A stretch of DNA of 64,000 bases from Planktothrix rubescens CCAP 1459/22 (GTDB lineage Bacteria; Cyanobacteriota; Cyanobacteriia; Cyanobacteriales; Microcoleaceae). The position numbers and the translations under genes are program-made. Below, one piece after another: positions 19,901 to 29,246 of this stretch. How positions within the stretch are numbered: position 1 is the stretch's first letter; each line of letters begins with the position of its first letter. Where the stretch lies: positions 4,669,501 through 4,733,500 of the forward strand of contig LR882958.1 in NCBI GenBank assembly GCA_904830895.1, read 5' to 3'. Under the pieces are notes generated by a model. It was not told the origin of the DNA. It saw only the letters and a program-made list of their open reading frames with translations, and did not search any database.

Positions 19901-21070
19901 TCAACTCTTCAGAAACAACCGGATTCCACAATTGATAACCTTCCCCAAACTGAATCAGTATCAACAATTAATCCTACAGATATTCTTAACCCAGAAATTC
20001 CCGTTTCAACTCTCCAAAAACAACCGGATTCCACAATTGATAACCTTCCCCAAACGGAATCAGTATCAACAATTAATCCTACAGATATTCTTAACCCAGA
20101 AATTCCCTTTTCAACTCTCCAGAAACAATCGAATTCCACCGTTGATAACCTTCCTCAAACGGAATCAGTATCAACAATTAATCCTACAGATATTCTTAAC
20201 CCAGAAATTCCCGTTTCAACTCTCCAGAAACAACCGGATTCCGCATCAGTAATTAATCCCACTGGTATTGTTACACCAGAAATTCCCGTTTCAACTCTCC
20301 AAAAACAACCGGATTCCACAATTGATAACCTTCCTCAAACTGAATCAGTATCAACAATTAATCCTACAGATATTATTAACCCAGAAATTCCTGTTTCAAC
20401 TCTCCAAAAACAATCGGATTCCGCATCAACAATTAATCCCACGGATATTCCTAACCCAGAAATTCCTGTTTCAACTCTCCAAAAACAATCGGATTCCGCA
20501 ATTGATAACCTTCCTCAAACTGAATCAGTATCAACAATTAATCCTACAGATATTATTAACCCAGAAATTCCTGTTTCAACTCTCCAAAAACAATCGGATT
20601 CCGCATCAACAATTAATCCCACGGATATTCCTAACCCAGAAATTCCTGTTTCAACTCTCCAAAAACAATCGGATTCCGCAATTGATAACCTTCCTCAAAC
20701 TGAATCAGTATCAACAATTAATCCTACAGATATTCCTAACCCAGAAATTCCCTTTTCAACTCTCCAGAAACAATCGGAATCAGTATCAGTAATTAATCCC
20801 ACGGATATTCTTAACCCAGAAATTCCCGTTTCAACTCTCCAGAAACAACCGGATTCCGCATCAGTAATTAATCCCACGGGTATTGTTACACCAGAAATTC
20901 CTGTTTCAACTCTTCAAAAACAACCGGATTCCACAATTGATAACCTTCCTCAAACTGAATCAGTATCAACAATTAATCCTACAGATATTCCTAACCCAGA
21001 AATTCCCGTTTCAACTCTCCAGAAACAACCGGATTCCGCATCAGTAATTAATCCCACTGGTATTGTTACA
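16990..21070 (+). repeat. 105-/75-bp tandem repeats, second block (44 units)
   Basis: I count 26 long and 18 short units; 26x105 + 18x75 = 4080 bp, which matches the span from the first PEI codon at 16991 to the degenerate unit at 21071 exactly. Some units have PFS for PVS, or SNS/LDS for PDS. All differences in length keep the frame. Confidence 0.95.
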
Positions 21071-21946
21071 CCAGAAATCCCGGTTTCTGATATCCAAAAA
21101 CAAACGGAAAGTCAAACTGTTGCACAATTGTTAAGACAACCTGGTGCTATTCCTCAACTTCCTCAAGTATTAGAAAATATTACCCATAGCAAACCTTTAG
21201 GTATTTCCAAATCTTTAATTCAACCATCTAAATTGATCTCAGAAACTTCCTTTCTTCAAACTAATCCTATGCTATCAAAAGATGAACATGAAAATGTTTT
21301 AGATAATCTGGATCAGTTTGCTTCTCCTTCAACGATTAATATAGAGCCAAAATCTGAGCCGAATTTTAACAATGAATCATCAAAACAAGGTATAATGATT
21401 CAACAGCAAGAAAGCGATTTTTCAACCTCAGATGTTCCTGATTCTTGGTCAAGTATTGAAGAATTGCTCGGTGAAAGCAACTCAACGCCAAGTAAGCCAA
21501 CTGTTGTGCAAGCTTTCTTCAAAAAAGAAGGGCGACAAGCGAAGCACAGTAAACACCCGCATCGGGGGTCAGATATCCGTACTGGGATGCTGTTACCCCC
21601 TGGAATTTCTAGTGGTGTTGCGGGAATTCACAATTTAGATTCACAACAGCAGCCAACTTCTGTAAAGGTACTAATGGAAAAAACAATCCAAACTAGAATA
21701 CAACAGGAACAAAAAACTGCTAGTCGTAAAGCTGAACCTGTTGAAACTCTTACTCGCTCAAATTTAGGACTAGAAGAGCATCAGCTTTCATCAGCAATTA
21801 TAGCACAAAAGGAGGAAACAAAACAGGCGGAAACTAAAACAGATCAAGTTGAAGTTTTAGCTAGAGAAATTTATGGTCTTGTCCGACAACGTTTTGAAAT
21901 AGAAAGGGAGCGACAGGGTTCATCTTATGATCGTCGATTACTTTAA
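16990..21946 (+). pseudogene. Giant repeat protein, 3' fragment beyond the IS
   Basis: This is the continuation, in frame, of the gene begun at 11889. The frame is open from 16990 to the TAA at 21944-21946 but contains no ATG, GTG or TTG codon until 21128, so the repeat part cannot be translated on its own. A TTG at 21128 would give only a 272-residue C-terminal piece. Before the insertion the product would have had about 2897 residues. Forty-four more repeat units are followed from 21071 by a degenerate unit (PEIPVSDIQKQ) and a unique C-terminal region of about 280 residues, which ends in a helix VLAREIYGLVRQRFEIERER like the end of the 83-residue protein at 11082. The next gene (tube initiator) starts 78 bp downstream. 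Confidence 0.85.
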
Positions 21947-22024
21947 GTATAATTTTGTCTCAAAAAGTTCTTAATATTTTTTTTGAGGCTATCAGCACAG
22001 TTACTTATAATTAAGGAGAAAAAT

Positions 22025-22882
22025 ATGTCAAGTTCATCGGCAAAAGGTGGGGTAAAACAGATAGCTTCAACACTGGGAACAGCGTTGAAAAATGCTATGC
22101 TTGAGGCGGCGGATATAAAAATTTTGGAAGCTGCCGCAGCAAAGGATCTGAAAAGAGATCAGCAGTTTATATTAGAAGAAGATAGTAACAAAACTCTAGC
22201 TCAGCAAAGTTACAAAGCGCAACAAAGGGATCAACGGTTAGTCAAAGCTGCTCTAATACCGAGAACGGGTGAAGCAGCTTCTCCGATTTACTTTATGTTC
22301 AATCCAACTGATTTGAGTTTAAGCCGATCTGTTACCATTAAAACAATGGATGGATCGAGAACACAAAGGGGCTTACCGAAAGTTAACTTTGGCTCTATTG
22401 AAGCTTATAAACTTACCTTATCTGGGATTTTATTTGATACCTATGAAACGGGTGCGAGTGTTTTTGATAGTATTAAACCCCTATTGGATGCAGTGGATTT
22501 TTCTAAATTTAAAGATCCTTTTGCGAAATCAACAACTCCTGGGGGATACCAAGAAAGGCTGGTTAAATTAAGTTCATCGGAAACAGCAATGCAATCCTTT
22601 GTGGGATCGGTCGGGGGAAAAAATGTCTTGGGTTATAGAGAATTTGGTTCAGAAAAGGTCGGTAGTCAGACATTGGAAACAAGACGACCTCCTGTTTTTT
22701 ATTTTATTTGGGGTGAAAAGAATTATATGTGTTGTATGATTAAACAATTAGACTATAAATTAACCATGTTTTTACCCAATGGAACACCCGTGCGAGCTAT
22801 GGTTAACATTACTTTAGAAGAAGTTGATTTAGGGGTGGCAAGTAGAGCCTTCAGCGAGCGCCAAAAATTTGTGGTGACATAA
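22025..22882 (+). CDS. CIS tube initiator / Afp7-like protein
   Basis: 285 residues from ATG 22025, preceded by a strong AAGGAGAA. An upstream in-frame TTG at 21983 would only translate spacer. After a basic Ser/Ala-rich lead (about 1-75) comes the tube-like domain of the CIS tube protein family: PIYFMFNPTDLSLSRSV, then YKLTLSGILFDTYETG, RRPPVFYFIWGEKNYMCC and VRAMVNITLEEVD. In Afp/PVC systems this protein sits between the hub and the inner tube and often carries a LysM domain. No LysM is visible here; the protein ends soon after the tube-like domain. Confidence 0.85.
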   Translation: MSSSSAKGGVKQIASTLGTALKNAMLEAADIKILEAAAAKDLKRDQQFILEEDSNKTLAQQSYKAQQRDQRLVKAALIPRTGEAASPIYFMFNPTDLSLSRSVTIKTMDGSRTQRGLPKVNFGSIEAYKLTLSGILFDTYETGASVFDSIKPLLDAVDFSKFKDPFAKSTTPGGYQERLVKLSSSETAMQSFVGSVGGKNVLGYREFGSEKVGSQTLETRRPPVFYFIWGEKNYMCCMIKQLDYKLTMFLPNGTPVRAMVNITLEEVDLGVASRAFSERQKFVVT

Positions 22883-22896
22883 TCACTTTTAGTTAG

Positions 22897-22972
22897 GGAA
22901 CACCGGAACACCGGAACACCGGAATAGGGATGAAAGACTGATAACTGATAACTGATGACTGATAACTGATTA
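22897..22972. repeat. Short tandem repeats between tube-initiator and spike genes
   Basis: GGAACACC repeated four times (22897-22925), then TGATAACTGA-type heptamers (22937-22970). Both are short tandemly repeated sequences of the kind found in filamentous cyanobacteria. No gene is visible here. Confidence 0.8.
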
Positions 22973-22987
22973 TTAGTGGGTTGTTTT

Positions 22988-24949
22988 ATGAGTTCACAAG
23001 CAACGGATTATGTCTCGACTCCTATTATTACAGTTGATGGAGTTGATCCAGACTTAATGAATGATTTTAGGCGGGATATTCTGCAAATTTCTGTAGAAGA
23101 AAGTTTGCATTTACCCGCTATGTTTACCGTAGTTATTAATAATCCCTATGCTGCCACTGATCAAGAAACAAAAACCTGGAAGTATGATCAGGACATTATC
23201 CAAATTGGTAAAGTTATTAAAATTGGTTTTATTCCCAGTACGAATTCTGATTCTGAACAACCCAATAATCAGCCAACCTATTTAATTGATGGGGAAATTA
23301 CAGCAATTGAAACTCATTTCTCAGGACAAACTCAAGCTCCTATTGTAATTCGGGGTTATGACATTTCCCATCGCTTACATCGAGGACTTTATATTCGATC
23401 TTTTCAAGATTATACTGATTCGGATATTGTCAAAAAAATCGCCGAAGAAGTGGGAATTGAAACCCATACAATTGACTCTAGTGGGGAAAAACATGAATAT
23501 GTGTTTCAAGAAAATCAAACCAATATGGCATTTCTGCGGGAACGAGCCGCCCGCATTGGGTTTGAATTTTTTGTCCAAGATGGTAAACTGAATTTTCGTA
23601 ATCCTCAGATTAATGAGATTTTACAGTTAGTTTGGCTGGCTGATTTTACCAGTTTTCGTGTTCGTTTAACCAGTGCTGAACAAGTGAAAGCGGTGGAAGT
23701 ACGGAGTTGGGACTATGAAAGAAAGGAGCCCATCGTTGCCCGTATTCCCAAAGAAACCACTCAATTAACTACTTCTGAGATTCTGACTCGTACCGAATAC
23801 GGAAAAGGCAGGGACTATAGCCAAAAGTTCGGGTTGAACCCTTCTGAACCTAAGCTATTAGTTGTGGATCAACCCACTGCTACCATTAAAGAAGCAGAAG
23901 TGATGGCACAGGCACTTTTTAATGAGTTAGAAGGGGACTTTATCTATGCCGATACCCGGGGACAGGGCAACCCCCGCATCCGACCGGGGAAAGTTGTAGA
24001 ACTAGATAGAATGGGTCGTTATAGTGGCAGTTATTACGTTACAGAAAGTCGCCATCTATTTTATGAGGGAATTTACACAACGGAATTTAGTGTGCGGGGA
24101 CTCCGGGGAGACAACTTGCTGCAAACCCTTTCCCCAAGTACACGCCTCAGACCTGGACAGACCCATCTGGTGGGTATTGTCACAGATAACAAAGATCCCA
24201 AGGGTTGGGGACGGGTGCGGGTGAAATTTCCGACCCTGACCCCGGAACAAGATAGTACCGCCCATGCGAGTTACTGGGCGAGGGTTGTGGGGGTGGGGGC
24301 TGGCCCAGATCGTGGGTTCGACTGTTTACCGGAAATTAATGATGAGGTGTTGGTTGCCTTTGAACATGGAGACATTCATCGCCCCTATATTATTGGTGGG
24401 GTTTGGAATGGCAAAGATCAGCCCCCCGCCAATATTGAAGACTCGGTTGACAAGGGGAAAGTCCGCTTAAGAACATTTAAAACTCGTACCCAGCACACTT
24501 TACAATTTGTGGAAGAAGATAAAGATGGGACGGCGGCGGGTATTTATATTCAAACCAGTCAGGGCCATCAAATTCGCCTCAATGATAGTAATGGGTCAAT
24601 TGAGGTGAGGACTAAGGCGGGACAGTCAATTCGTTTAGATGATCAGGGGGGTATTACTATTGAGTCAAAGGGAAATATTCAGCTACAACCGGGAACGGGA
24701 CAGGTATTAGTATCGGGCAATGTTTTAGCGACACAATTCCTAATGGGTACAACGGTTAATAGTATTAATGTTGGAGAAACCTTAACTAATTTGCAACAGC
24801 AAATTCAGCAAAATACTAACAGTGATCTCTCTCGTGCTCAAGAAATGGCTCAACTTAAGGAGCAGGTTCAACAAAATATCACCACTGATATTCAGCAAGC
24901 TCAAACCTTAAGCGACCTGCGAGAAAAAATCAAAGAACCCAGCAATTAG
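22988..24949 (+). CDS. CIS spike/hub protein (VgrG, gp27/gp5-like)
   Basis: 653 residues from ATG 22988; a GTG at 22976 is less likely. The N-terminal half is the phage GPD/gp27-like hub (ITAIETHFSGQTQAPIVIRG, then HRLHRGLYIRSFQDYTDSDI, then ENQTNMAFLRERAARIGFEF). The gp5-type OB fold starts near residue 395 (VGIVTDNKDPKGWGRVRVKF) and includes PEINDEVLVAFEHGD and RPYIIGGVWNG. A beta-rich needle follows (GHQIRLNDSNGSIEVRTKAG), then a Gln-rich helical tail. It should form the trimeric spike and hub at the baseplate centre. No PAAR tip domain is fused, and no PAAR gene is adjacent. Confidence 0.92.
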   Translation: MSSQATDYVSTPIITVDGVDPDLMNDFRRDILQISVEESLHLPAMFTVVINNPYAATDQETKTWKYDQDIIQIGKVIKIGFIPSTNSDSEQPNNQPTYLIDGEITAIETHFSGQTQAPIVIRGYDISHRLHRGLYIRSFQDYTDSDIVKKIAEEVGIETHTIDSSGEKHEYVFQENQTNMAFLRERAARIGFEFFVQDGKLNFRNPQINEILQLVWLADFTSFRVRLTSAEQVKAVEVRSWDYERKEPIVARIPKETTQLTTSEILTRTEYGKGRDYSQKFGLNPSEPKLLVVDQPTATIKEAEVMAQALFNELEGDFIYADTRGQGNPRIRPGKVVELDRMGRYSGSYYVTESRHLFYEGIYTTEFSVRGLRGDNLLQTLSPSTRLRPGQTHLVGIVTDNKDPKGWGRVRVKFPTLTPEQDSTAHASYWARVVGVGAGPDRGFDCLPEINDEVLVAFEHGDIHRPYIIGGVWNGKDQPPANIEDSVDKGKVRLRTFKTRTQHTLQFVEEDKDGTAAGIYIQTSQGHQIRLNDSNGSIEVRTKAGQSIRLDDQGGITIESKGNIQLQPGTGQVLVSGNVLATQFLMGTTVNSINVGETLTNLQQQIQQNTNSDLSRAQEMAQLKEQVQQNITTDIQQAQTLSDLREKIKEPSN

Positions 24950-25060
24950 AAATCGTGGCTACACAGACAAAACCCACCTTCGTGGGTTTAAGAAAAAATC
25001 AAAGAACCAAGCAATTAGAAATCGTGGCTACACAGACAAAACCCACCTTCGTGGGTTTAA
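24922..25060. repeat. 69-bp tandem duplication across the end of the spike gene
   Basis: The segment beginning AGAAAAAATCAAAGAACC at 24922 is repeated at 24991 with a period of 69 bp. It contains the last codons and stop of the spike gene plus a hairpin, AAACCCAC-CTTC-GTGGGTTT, in each copy. The two hairpins could act as an attenuator between spike and gp25-like genes. Confidence 0.85.
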
Positions 25061-25263
25061 GACCTGAATTTTCTCTTAGTCCACGCAGGTGGACTTAGTT
25101 TGTATAGCCCGCCGTTTCAACGGCTGGGAACTTCCCATAAAAAATATCTTAGGTGTGATTAGACCTTTGGAGAATACACCCGGTCGAATCAATAAGCTAA
25201 ATTAAGGGCATCCATCTGGATACAAATAATGGGTAATAGGTAATGGGGAATGGGTAATAGGTA
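24950..25263. other. 314-bp spacer built from repeats
   Basis: Holds the second 69-bp copy, a segment with GTCCACGCAGGTGGAC and a degenerate end resembling the 41055-41398 element (TTTGTATAGCCCGCCGTTTC), and AATGGGTAAT/AATAGGTAAT heptamer-type repeats (25229-25263) running up to the next start codon. No additional gene is visible. Confidence 0.7.
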
Positions 25264-25680
25264 ATGGTTAATTTAGCGAATCGACAATTAAGCCGTCCTT
25301 ACTTGGGTCAAGGTTTAAGATTTCCCGTGCAAATCAACCTTCAGGGTAACCTCGACTTGAGTGCAGAGGAACAGAATATCAGAGAATCAATTTATATTAT
25401 CCTGCTGACCCAATGGGGAGAAAGGGTTTATCGGCCTAATTTTGGCTGTCGTTTGTCCGAGTTGAATTTCGCCCCCATTAACCAACAAACCCTGATGTTA
25501 ATGAGAATTTATGTCCAAGAAGCATTAGAACTTTGGGAACCCCGAATTATTGTTGATGAAGTCCTAACCCAGCCTCACTCCTATCAAGGCAGAGTGGATA
25601 TTAATATTATTTACCGTCTGCAAAAAACTTACGAAGGACGCAGTATTGTTTTTCCCTTTTATTTGCAAGTTGAAAGCTAA
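25264..25680 (+). CDS. Baseplate wedge protein, gp25/gpW-like (Afp9-like)
   Basis: 138 residues. The gp25-like lysozyme-fold family is recognised by NIRESIYIILLTQWGERVYRPNFGCRLSEL (given here in part: the family core is WGERVYRPNFGC) followed by FAPINQQTLMLMRIYVQEAL and LWEPRI. It should nucleate sheath polymerisation at the baseplate. The ATG at 25264 abuts a heptamer repeat, so there is no usual ribosome-binding site. Confidence 0.9.
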   Translation: MVNLANRQLSRPYLGQGLRFPVQINLQGNLDLSAEEQNIRESIYIILLTQWGERVYRPNFGCRLSELNFAPINQQTLMLMRIYVQEALELWEPRIIVDEVLTQPHSYQGRVDINIIYRLQKTYEGRSIVFPFYLQVES

Positions 25681-25734
25681 TTACGAATTACGAATTACGA
25701 ATTACGAATTACTGATTACTGATGACTGATTTTT
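25680..25734. repeat. Short tandem repeats before baseplate J gene
   Basis: TTACGAA repeated several times, then ACTGATT-type heptamers. Similar tracts lie at 11325-11355 and 27946-28047. Confidence 0.8.
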
Positions 25735-27945
25735 ATGGTTTTTGACTTTTTACCTAAACTACCCAAACCTAACTTAGATGATCGGGACTATGAAGACCTG
25801 GTAAAAGAATGTATTCTGAGGATTCCCCGCTATTGTCCAGAGTGGACAAACTATAATCCCAGTGATCCAGGTATTACCTTAGTTGAACTATTTGCTTGGT
25901 TAACCGACCAAATGTTAGCTCGGTTTAATCAAGTCCCCCGACGTAATTATATTACCTTCTTAGAATTGCTCGGTATTCGTTTACAACCGCCCAAACCAGC
26001 AACAACAGAAATCACATTTTATTTAGTCGGCGATCTACCAGATGCTTATACCATCACAACCGGAACCGAAGTCGCCACAGGACGCACGGCCACCCAGTCC
26101 GCCATTGTGTTTACAACCGACCAACCCCTAATTATTGGTCAACCCACCATCCAACACTTTCTCACCGGAGATACAGCACCCTCGAACCCGCAGGTTTTGC
26201 GCGATCGCTTTACCAACTTCTGGAGTGCCGCATTGCCGGGTAACTGGTCAGGCCCAGAGCTTTCCCTGTTTAGCGATAGTCCCCAACCTGGTAATTGCTT
26301 CTATCTGGTCTTTGACCCCGATGAACCCCTGGATGGTAACGTTCTCACCATTAGGATTAAAGGTCAAGAAGCCACTCCCACCGGAATTAACCCCAACGCT
26401 CCCCCCCGTACTTGGGAAGCCTGGAATGGAAGTGAATGGCAACCCGTCCTCCTACAAGAATCCGATGACGAAACCCAAGGTTTTAGCTTCAGTAACCTAG
26501 CCCAAAAGGGCGGCAATCCCTTACAAGGTGCTGACGTGACCTTACACCTACCGATTAATTTTCCCCCGGCGCACTTCACCGCCTATCGAGGTCGGTGGTT
26601 GCGGTGTGTTTGTACCGAACCCGATCCCAGACAACCCGCCTACAGTCGCTCACCTCGGATGATTGGGATTACGGCCACAGCCATTGGCGGAACCGTGAAA
26701 GCCACCCAATGTGAAATTATTGAAGATGAAATCTTAGGGGAAAGCAACGGCGACCCTGGGCAGTTTTTTCAACTTCAGGGAGCACCCGTACTCGAAAGGC
26801 GAGAGGACGAGTATCTGGTTGTTACTCCCCCAGGTGCCATTCCCCAACGTTGGCAAGAGGTGAAGGATTTTTCAGAGTCGGGAGTAAACGATCAACACTA
26901 TATTATCGACTCCCTAACAGGTGTCCTACAATTGGGCCCATTAGTCAGGGAAGCCAGCCAACTCAAGGAAACAATGGAGTTAAGGGCAAATATCCAAACC
27001 AACACCGGAAGGCAAATGCTACTTTCAAGTTCCGACTTACAAAACCAATATGGCAGCATTCCCCCAAAAGGAGCGACGTTGCAGATGTCTCGTTACCGCA
27101 CGGGAGGAGGTTCGGGGGGAAACGTTCAGGTGGGGACGTTGGAAATTTTGAAAACGGCCGTTCCTTATGTTGCCAGTGTGATTAACCATCAACCAGCCAG
27201 AAATGGAGCCGAGGCTGAAACCTTAGAACAGGCGGCGATCCGTGTGCCTCAAATGCTTCGTACCCGCGATCGGGCCGTCACCCCTGAAGATTTTGAGGAG
27301 TTGGCGATTAGGGGCGGGGCTGGGGCCGTGGCTCGCGCCCACTGTTTACCTGTTACCAGTGGCAAAGGAGGGACAGTACGGGTTTTAATTGTTCCACAGG
27401 TGACACCCCTAAACTCCCCGTTCACGGGGGGCTTGGGGGAGGATGACATCATCCGCAGTGAGGGCATTCACCCCGACCAGTTCACCCTCACCGATGATCT
27501 GGAGCAAAAAGTGATCGCCTACCTAGACGAACGGCGGCTTTTAGGGGTACAGGTGTTATGTGTCTCCGGTGACTATACGGGGGTGGCAATTCAGGCGGAA
27601 GTTGCCCTCAAACCCGAATACAATCACCCCGTTGCCCAGCAAACCCTCCGCCAACAAATGCTAGTCGCCCTTTACAGCTTTTTTAATCCCATTACCGGAG
27701 GCATGGATCAAAAGGGCTGGCCCCTGGGTCAACCTGTCTATCTCAGCGATGCGATCACTGTGATCCAGCAGTTTGATGCGATTCGTTATATTGGGACACT
27801 GCAACTGTTTGAACTTCAGCGTCAAGGACAATCTTGGATGCGTCTGCCCCCATCCCCCACTGTTAATCCTGGCTCCAAGGGATTGATCTGTTCCTGGGCT
27901 GATTCGACCCTGCGATCGCAGCACGTTATTTCATTTATCAGTTAA
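25735..27945 (+). CDS. Baseplate J-like protein (gp6/gp47, Afp11-like)
   Basis: 736 residues. The start shows the family pattern LPKPNLDDRDYEDLVKECIL, then RIPRYCPEWTNYNPSDPGIT, LVELFAWLTDQMLARFNQVP and NYITFLELLGIRL. The C-terminal half has the baseplate J region (RDRAVTPEDFEELAIRGGAG, then RVLIVPQV, and YLDERRLLGVQVLCVSGDYT). It builds the baseplate wedge with the gp25- and gpI-like proteins encoded on either side. A C/G palindromic repeat is inserted in frame near residue 560 (PLNSPFTGGLGE), between the strand RVLIVPQV and the following segment, presumably in a surface loop. Confidence 0.92.
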   Translation: MVFDFLPKLPKPNLDDRDYEDLVKECILRIPRYCPEWTNYNPSDPGITLVELFAWLTDQMLARFNQVPRRNYITFLELLGIRLQPPKPATTEITFYLVGDLPDAYTITTGTEVATGRTATQSAIVFTTDQPLIIGQPTIQHFLTGDTAPSNPQVLRDRFTNFWSAALPGNWSGPELSLFSDSPQPGNCFYLVFDPDEPLDGNVLTIRIKGQEATPTGINPNAPPRTWEAWNGSEWQPVLLQESDDETQGFSFSNLAQKGGNPLQGADVTLHLPINFPPAHFTAYRGRWLRCVCTEPDPRQPAYSRSPRMIGITATAIGGTVKATQCEIIEDEILGESNGDPGQFFQLQGAPVLERREDEYLVVTPPGAIPQRWQEVKDFSESGVNDQHYIIDSLTGVLQLGPLVREASQLKETMELRANIQTNTGRQMLLSSSDLQNQYGSIPPKGATLQMSRYRTGGGSGGNVQVGTLEILKTAVPYVASVINHQPARNGAEAETLEQAAIRVPQMLRTRDRAVTPEDFEELAIRGGAGAVARAHCLPVTSGKGGTVRVLIVPQVTPLNSPFTGGLGEDDIIRSEGIHPDQFTLTDDLEQKVIAYLDERRLLGVQVLCVSGDYTGVAIQAEVALKPEYNHPVAQQTLRQQMLVALYSFFNPITGGMDQKGWPLGQPVYLSDAITVIQQFDAIRYIGTLQLFELQRQGQSWMRLPPSPTVNPGSKGLICSWADSTLRSQHVISFIS
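27406..27439. repeat. C/G palindromic repeat inserted in frame in the baseplate J gene
   Basis: CCCCTAAACTCCCCGTTCAC followed by GGGGGGCTTGGGGG, the same core as the repeats at 8880 and in the MITE copies. Here the frame is kept. Confidence 0.8.
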
Positions 27946-28047
27946 CAGTTTACAGTTATTAAGTTTACAGTTAATTTATTAACTCCTCAACTGATCACTG
28001 ATACCTCTTACACTGATAACTGATGACTGATAACTGATAACTGATTT
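27946..28047. repeat. Short tandem repeats between baseplate J and gpI-like genes
   Basis: AGTTTACAGTTA-type units, then TGATAACTGATGACTGAT-type heptamers up to the ATG at 28048. No gene is visible. Confidence 0.8.
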
Positions 28048-29070
28048 ATGGCTCGTGAACTCCTGATTTTAAAATTAATTCCTATGCGATCACCGGAAGC
28101 AAATTTAAACACGCTTCCGATTCAGGCATCGGAAAATATTAATCTGGAAAATCCGAGTCTTTTACTTGTCCCAGGAGAAGCCAGTGAATTGGTGGTTAAT
28201 TTAGAAAATTTAGGAAGTTATACTTTAGAATTAACCCTAGAAATTACAGGAGATTTTCCCCAGAATTGGTATACTATCATCACAGAACTAGAGGAAGAAA
28301 ATCCCGCGTTTTTACTAACACCTGCCGAAACAATCAAAGCGATTATCCGCTTTCAAACCCCGGCGGATTTCTTTGAAAATCCCTTTGCCCTTGGTGTGGG
28401 TCAAGTTCTGAAATTAGATTATCAAAGCCGTTTAGCTGTTTATGGAGCAGCCCCGGGAACAGGATCACAATTGCTAGAAATAGCAACTTTTAACCTTTAT
28501 GTTCGCCCTATTAGCCGTTATCAACAATTTCTACCTAATTTTTATCGAGAAATTGATTTTGTTGGACGTTTTCTGCAAATTTTTGAAGCGACTTTAGAAC
28601 CGGATGTCCAAATTCTTTCTAACCTTTGGGCTTATTTAGATCCCCTAACAGCCCCGATCGGAATGTTAGAGTTTCTAGCTCACTGGGTAGGCTGGAAAAA
28701 TCAACCTTATTTAACCTTAGAACAGCAAAGAAACTTAATCCGAAATGCGATTGAAATTTATAGATGGCGAGGAACTCGTCGGGGTCTGCGCCTATATCTT
28801 TACTTAGCAACTCGTTTACCTTTAGATGATCATATTATGAATGAAGATGAAAAACATATTGGAATTTATGAGTTTTTTAATTCCGGCTTCGTCTTGGACA
28901 AAACTCGCTTAGGTTACGACGCTATTTTGGGAGGAGTGCGACCCTTTCATTTTACAGTTCGCCTGCGTCCAGAACCCGATCGCCCCATTGAAGAAGCCTT
29001 AGTGCGAACTATTATTGAACAGGAAAAACCGGCATTTTGTAGTTACGAGTTAATTATAGAAACCAGCTAA
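28048..29070 (+). CDS. Baseplate gpI-like protein (Afp12-like) with N-terminal Ig-like domain
   Basis: 340 residues. The C-terminal half (about 155-335) is the P2 gpI / tail protein I family: RYQQFLPNFYREIDFVGRFL, QIFEATLEPDV, LDPLTAPIGMLEFLAHWVGW, then NLIRNAIEIYRWRGTRRGLR. The first about 145 residues form an additional beta-rich Ig-like module (LVPGEASELVVNLENLGSYT, then a strand pattern ending LNLYVRP-like). Similar N-terminal modules begin the two membrane proteins at 32165 and 34500. The extra domain may dock the baseplate to these membrane proteins (inference). Confidence 0.88.
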   Translation: MARELLILKLIPMRSPEANLNTLPIQASENINLENPSLLLVPGEASELVVNLENLGSYTLELTLEITGDFPQNWYTIITELEEENPAFLLTPAETIKAIIRFQTPADFFENPFALGVGQVLKLDYQSRLAVYGAAPGTGSQLLEIATFNLYVRPISRYQQFLPNFYREIDFVGRFLQIFEATLEPDVQILSNLWAYLDPLTAPIGMLEFLAHWVGWKNQPYLTLEQQRNLIRNAIEIYRWRGTRRGLRLYLYLATRLPLDDHIMNEDEKHIGIYEFFNSGFVLDKTRLGYDAILGGVRPFHFTVRLRPEPDRPIEEALVRTIIEQEKPAFCSYELIIETS

Positions 29071-29246
29071 TGGGTAATGGGTAATGGGTAATGGGTTTTT
29101 AGATTCATTTCTTATTGTGAATACGCCTTAAATTGCTTATAATTAAAGGCGTATTCAGAAAAATAATAAACTCTACCCATTACCCATTACCTGAAAAACC
29201 TATTACCTATTACCCATTACCTATTACCTATTACCCATTACCTATT
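29068..29246. repeat. Heptamer tandem repeats before the DUF4159-like gene
   Basis: TAATGGG units at 29068-29094 and ATTACCC/ATTACCT units at 29170-29246 are inverted relative to each other, so a long RNA hairpin is possible. An apparent upstream extension of the next gene (from 29133) only translates these repeats. Confidence 0.8.

Noticed and set aside
12574-20877. Many open frames on both strands within the repeat region, coding for QQLILQIF-type and GCFWRVETGISGL-type proteins
   Set aside because: They are shadows. The repeat units are multiples of 3 bp without stops in several frames, so all frames repeat. Only the NPEIPVSTLQKQ frame is continuous with unique flanking sequence and correct spacing.
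12585-21070. CRISPR array
   Set aside because: Units are 75 or 105 bp, coding and contiguous, with no unique spacers between short identical repeats.
29133-29246. N-terminal extension of the DUF4159-like protein
   Set aside because: It only translates heptamer repeats (YYPLPITYYPLPI); ATG 29247 fits the conserved start.
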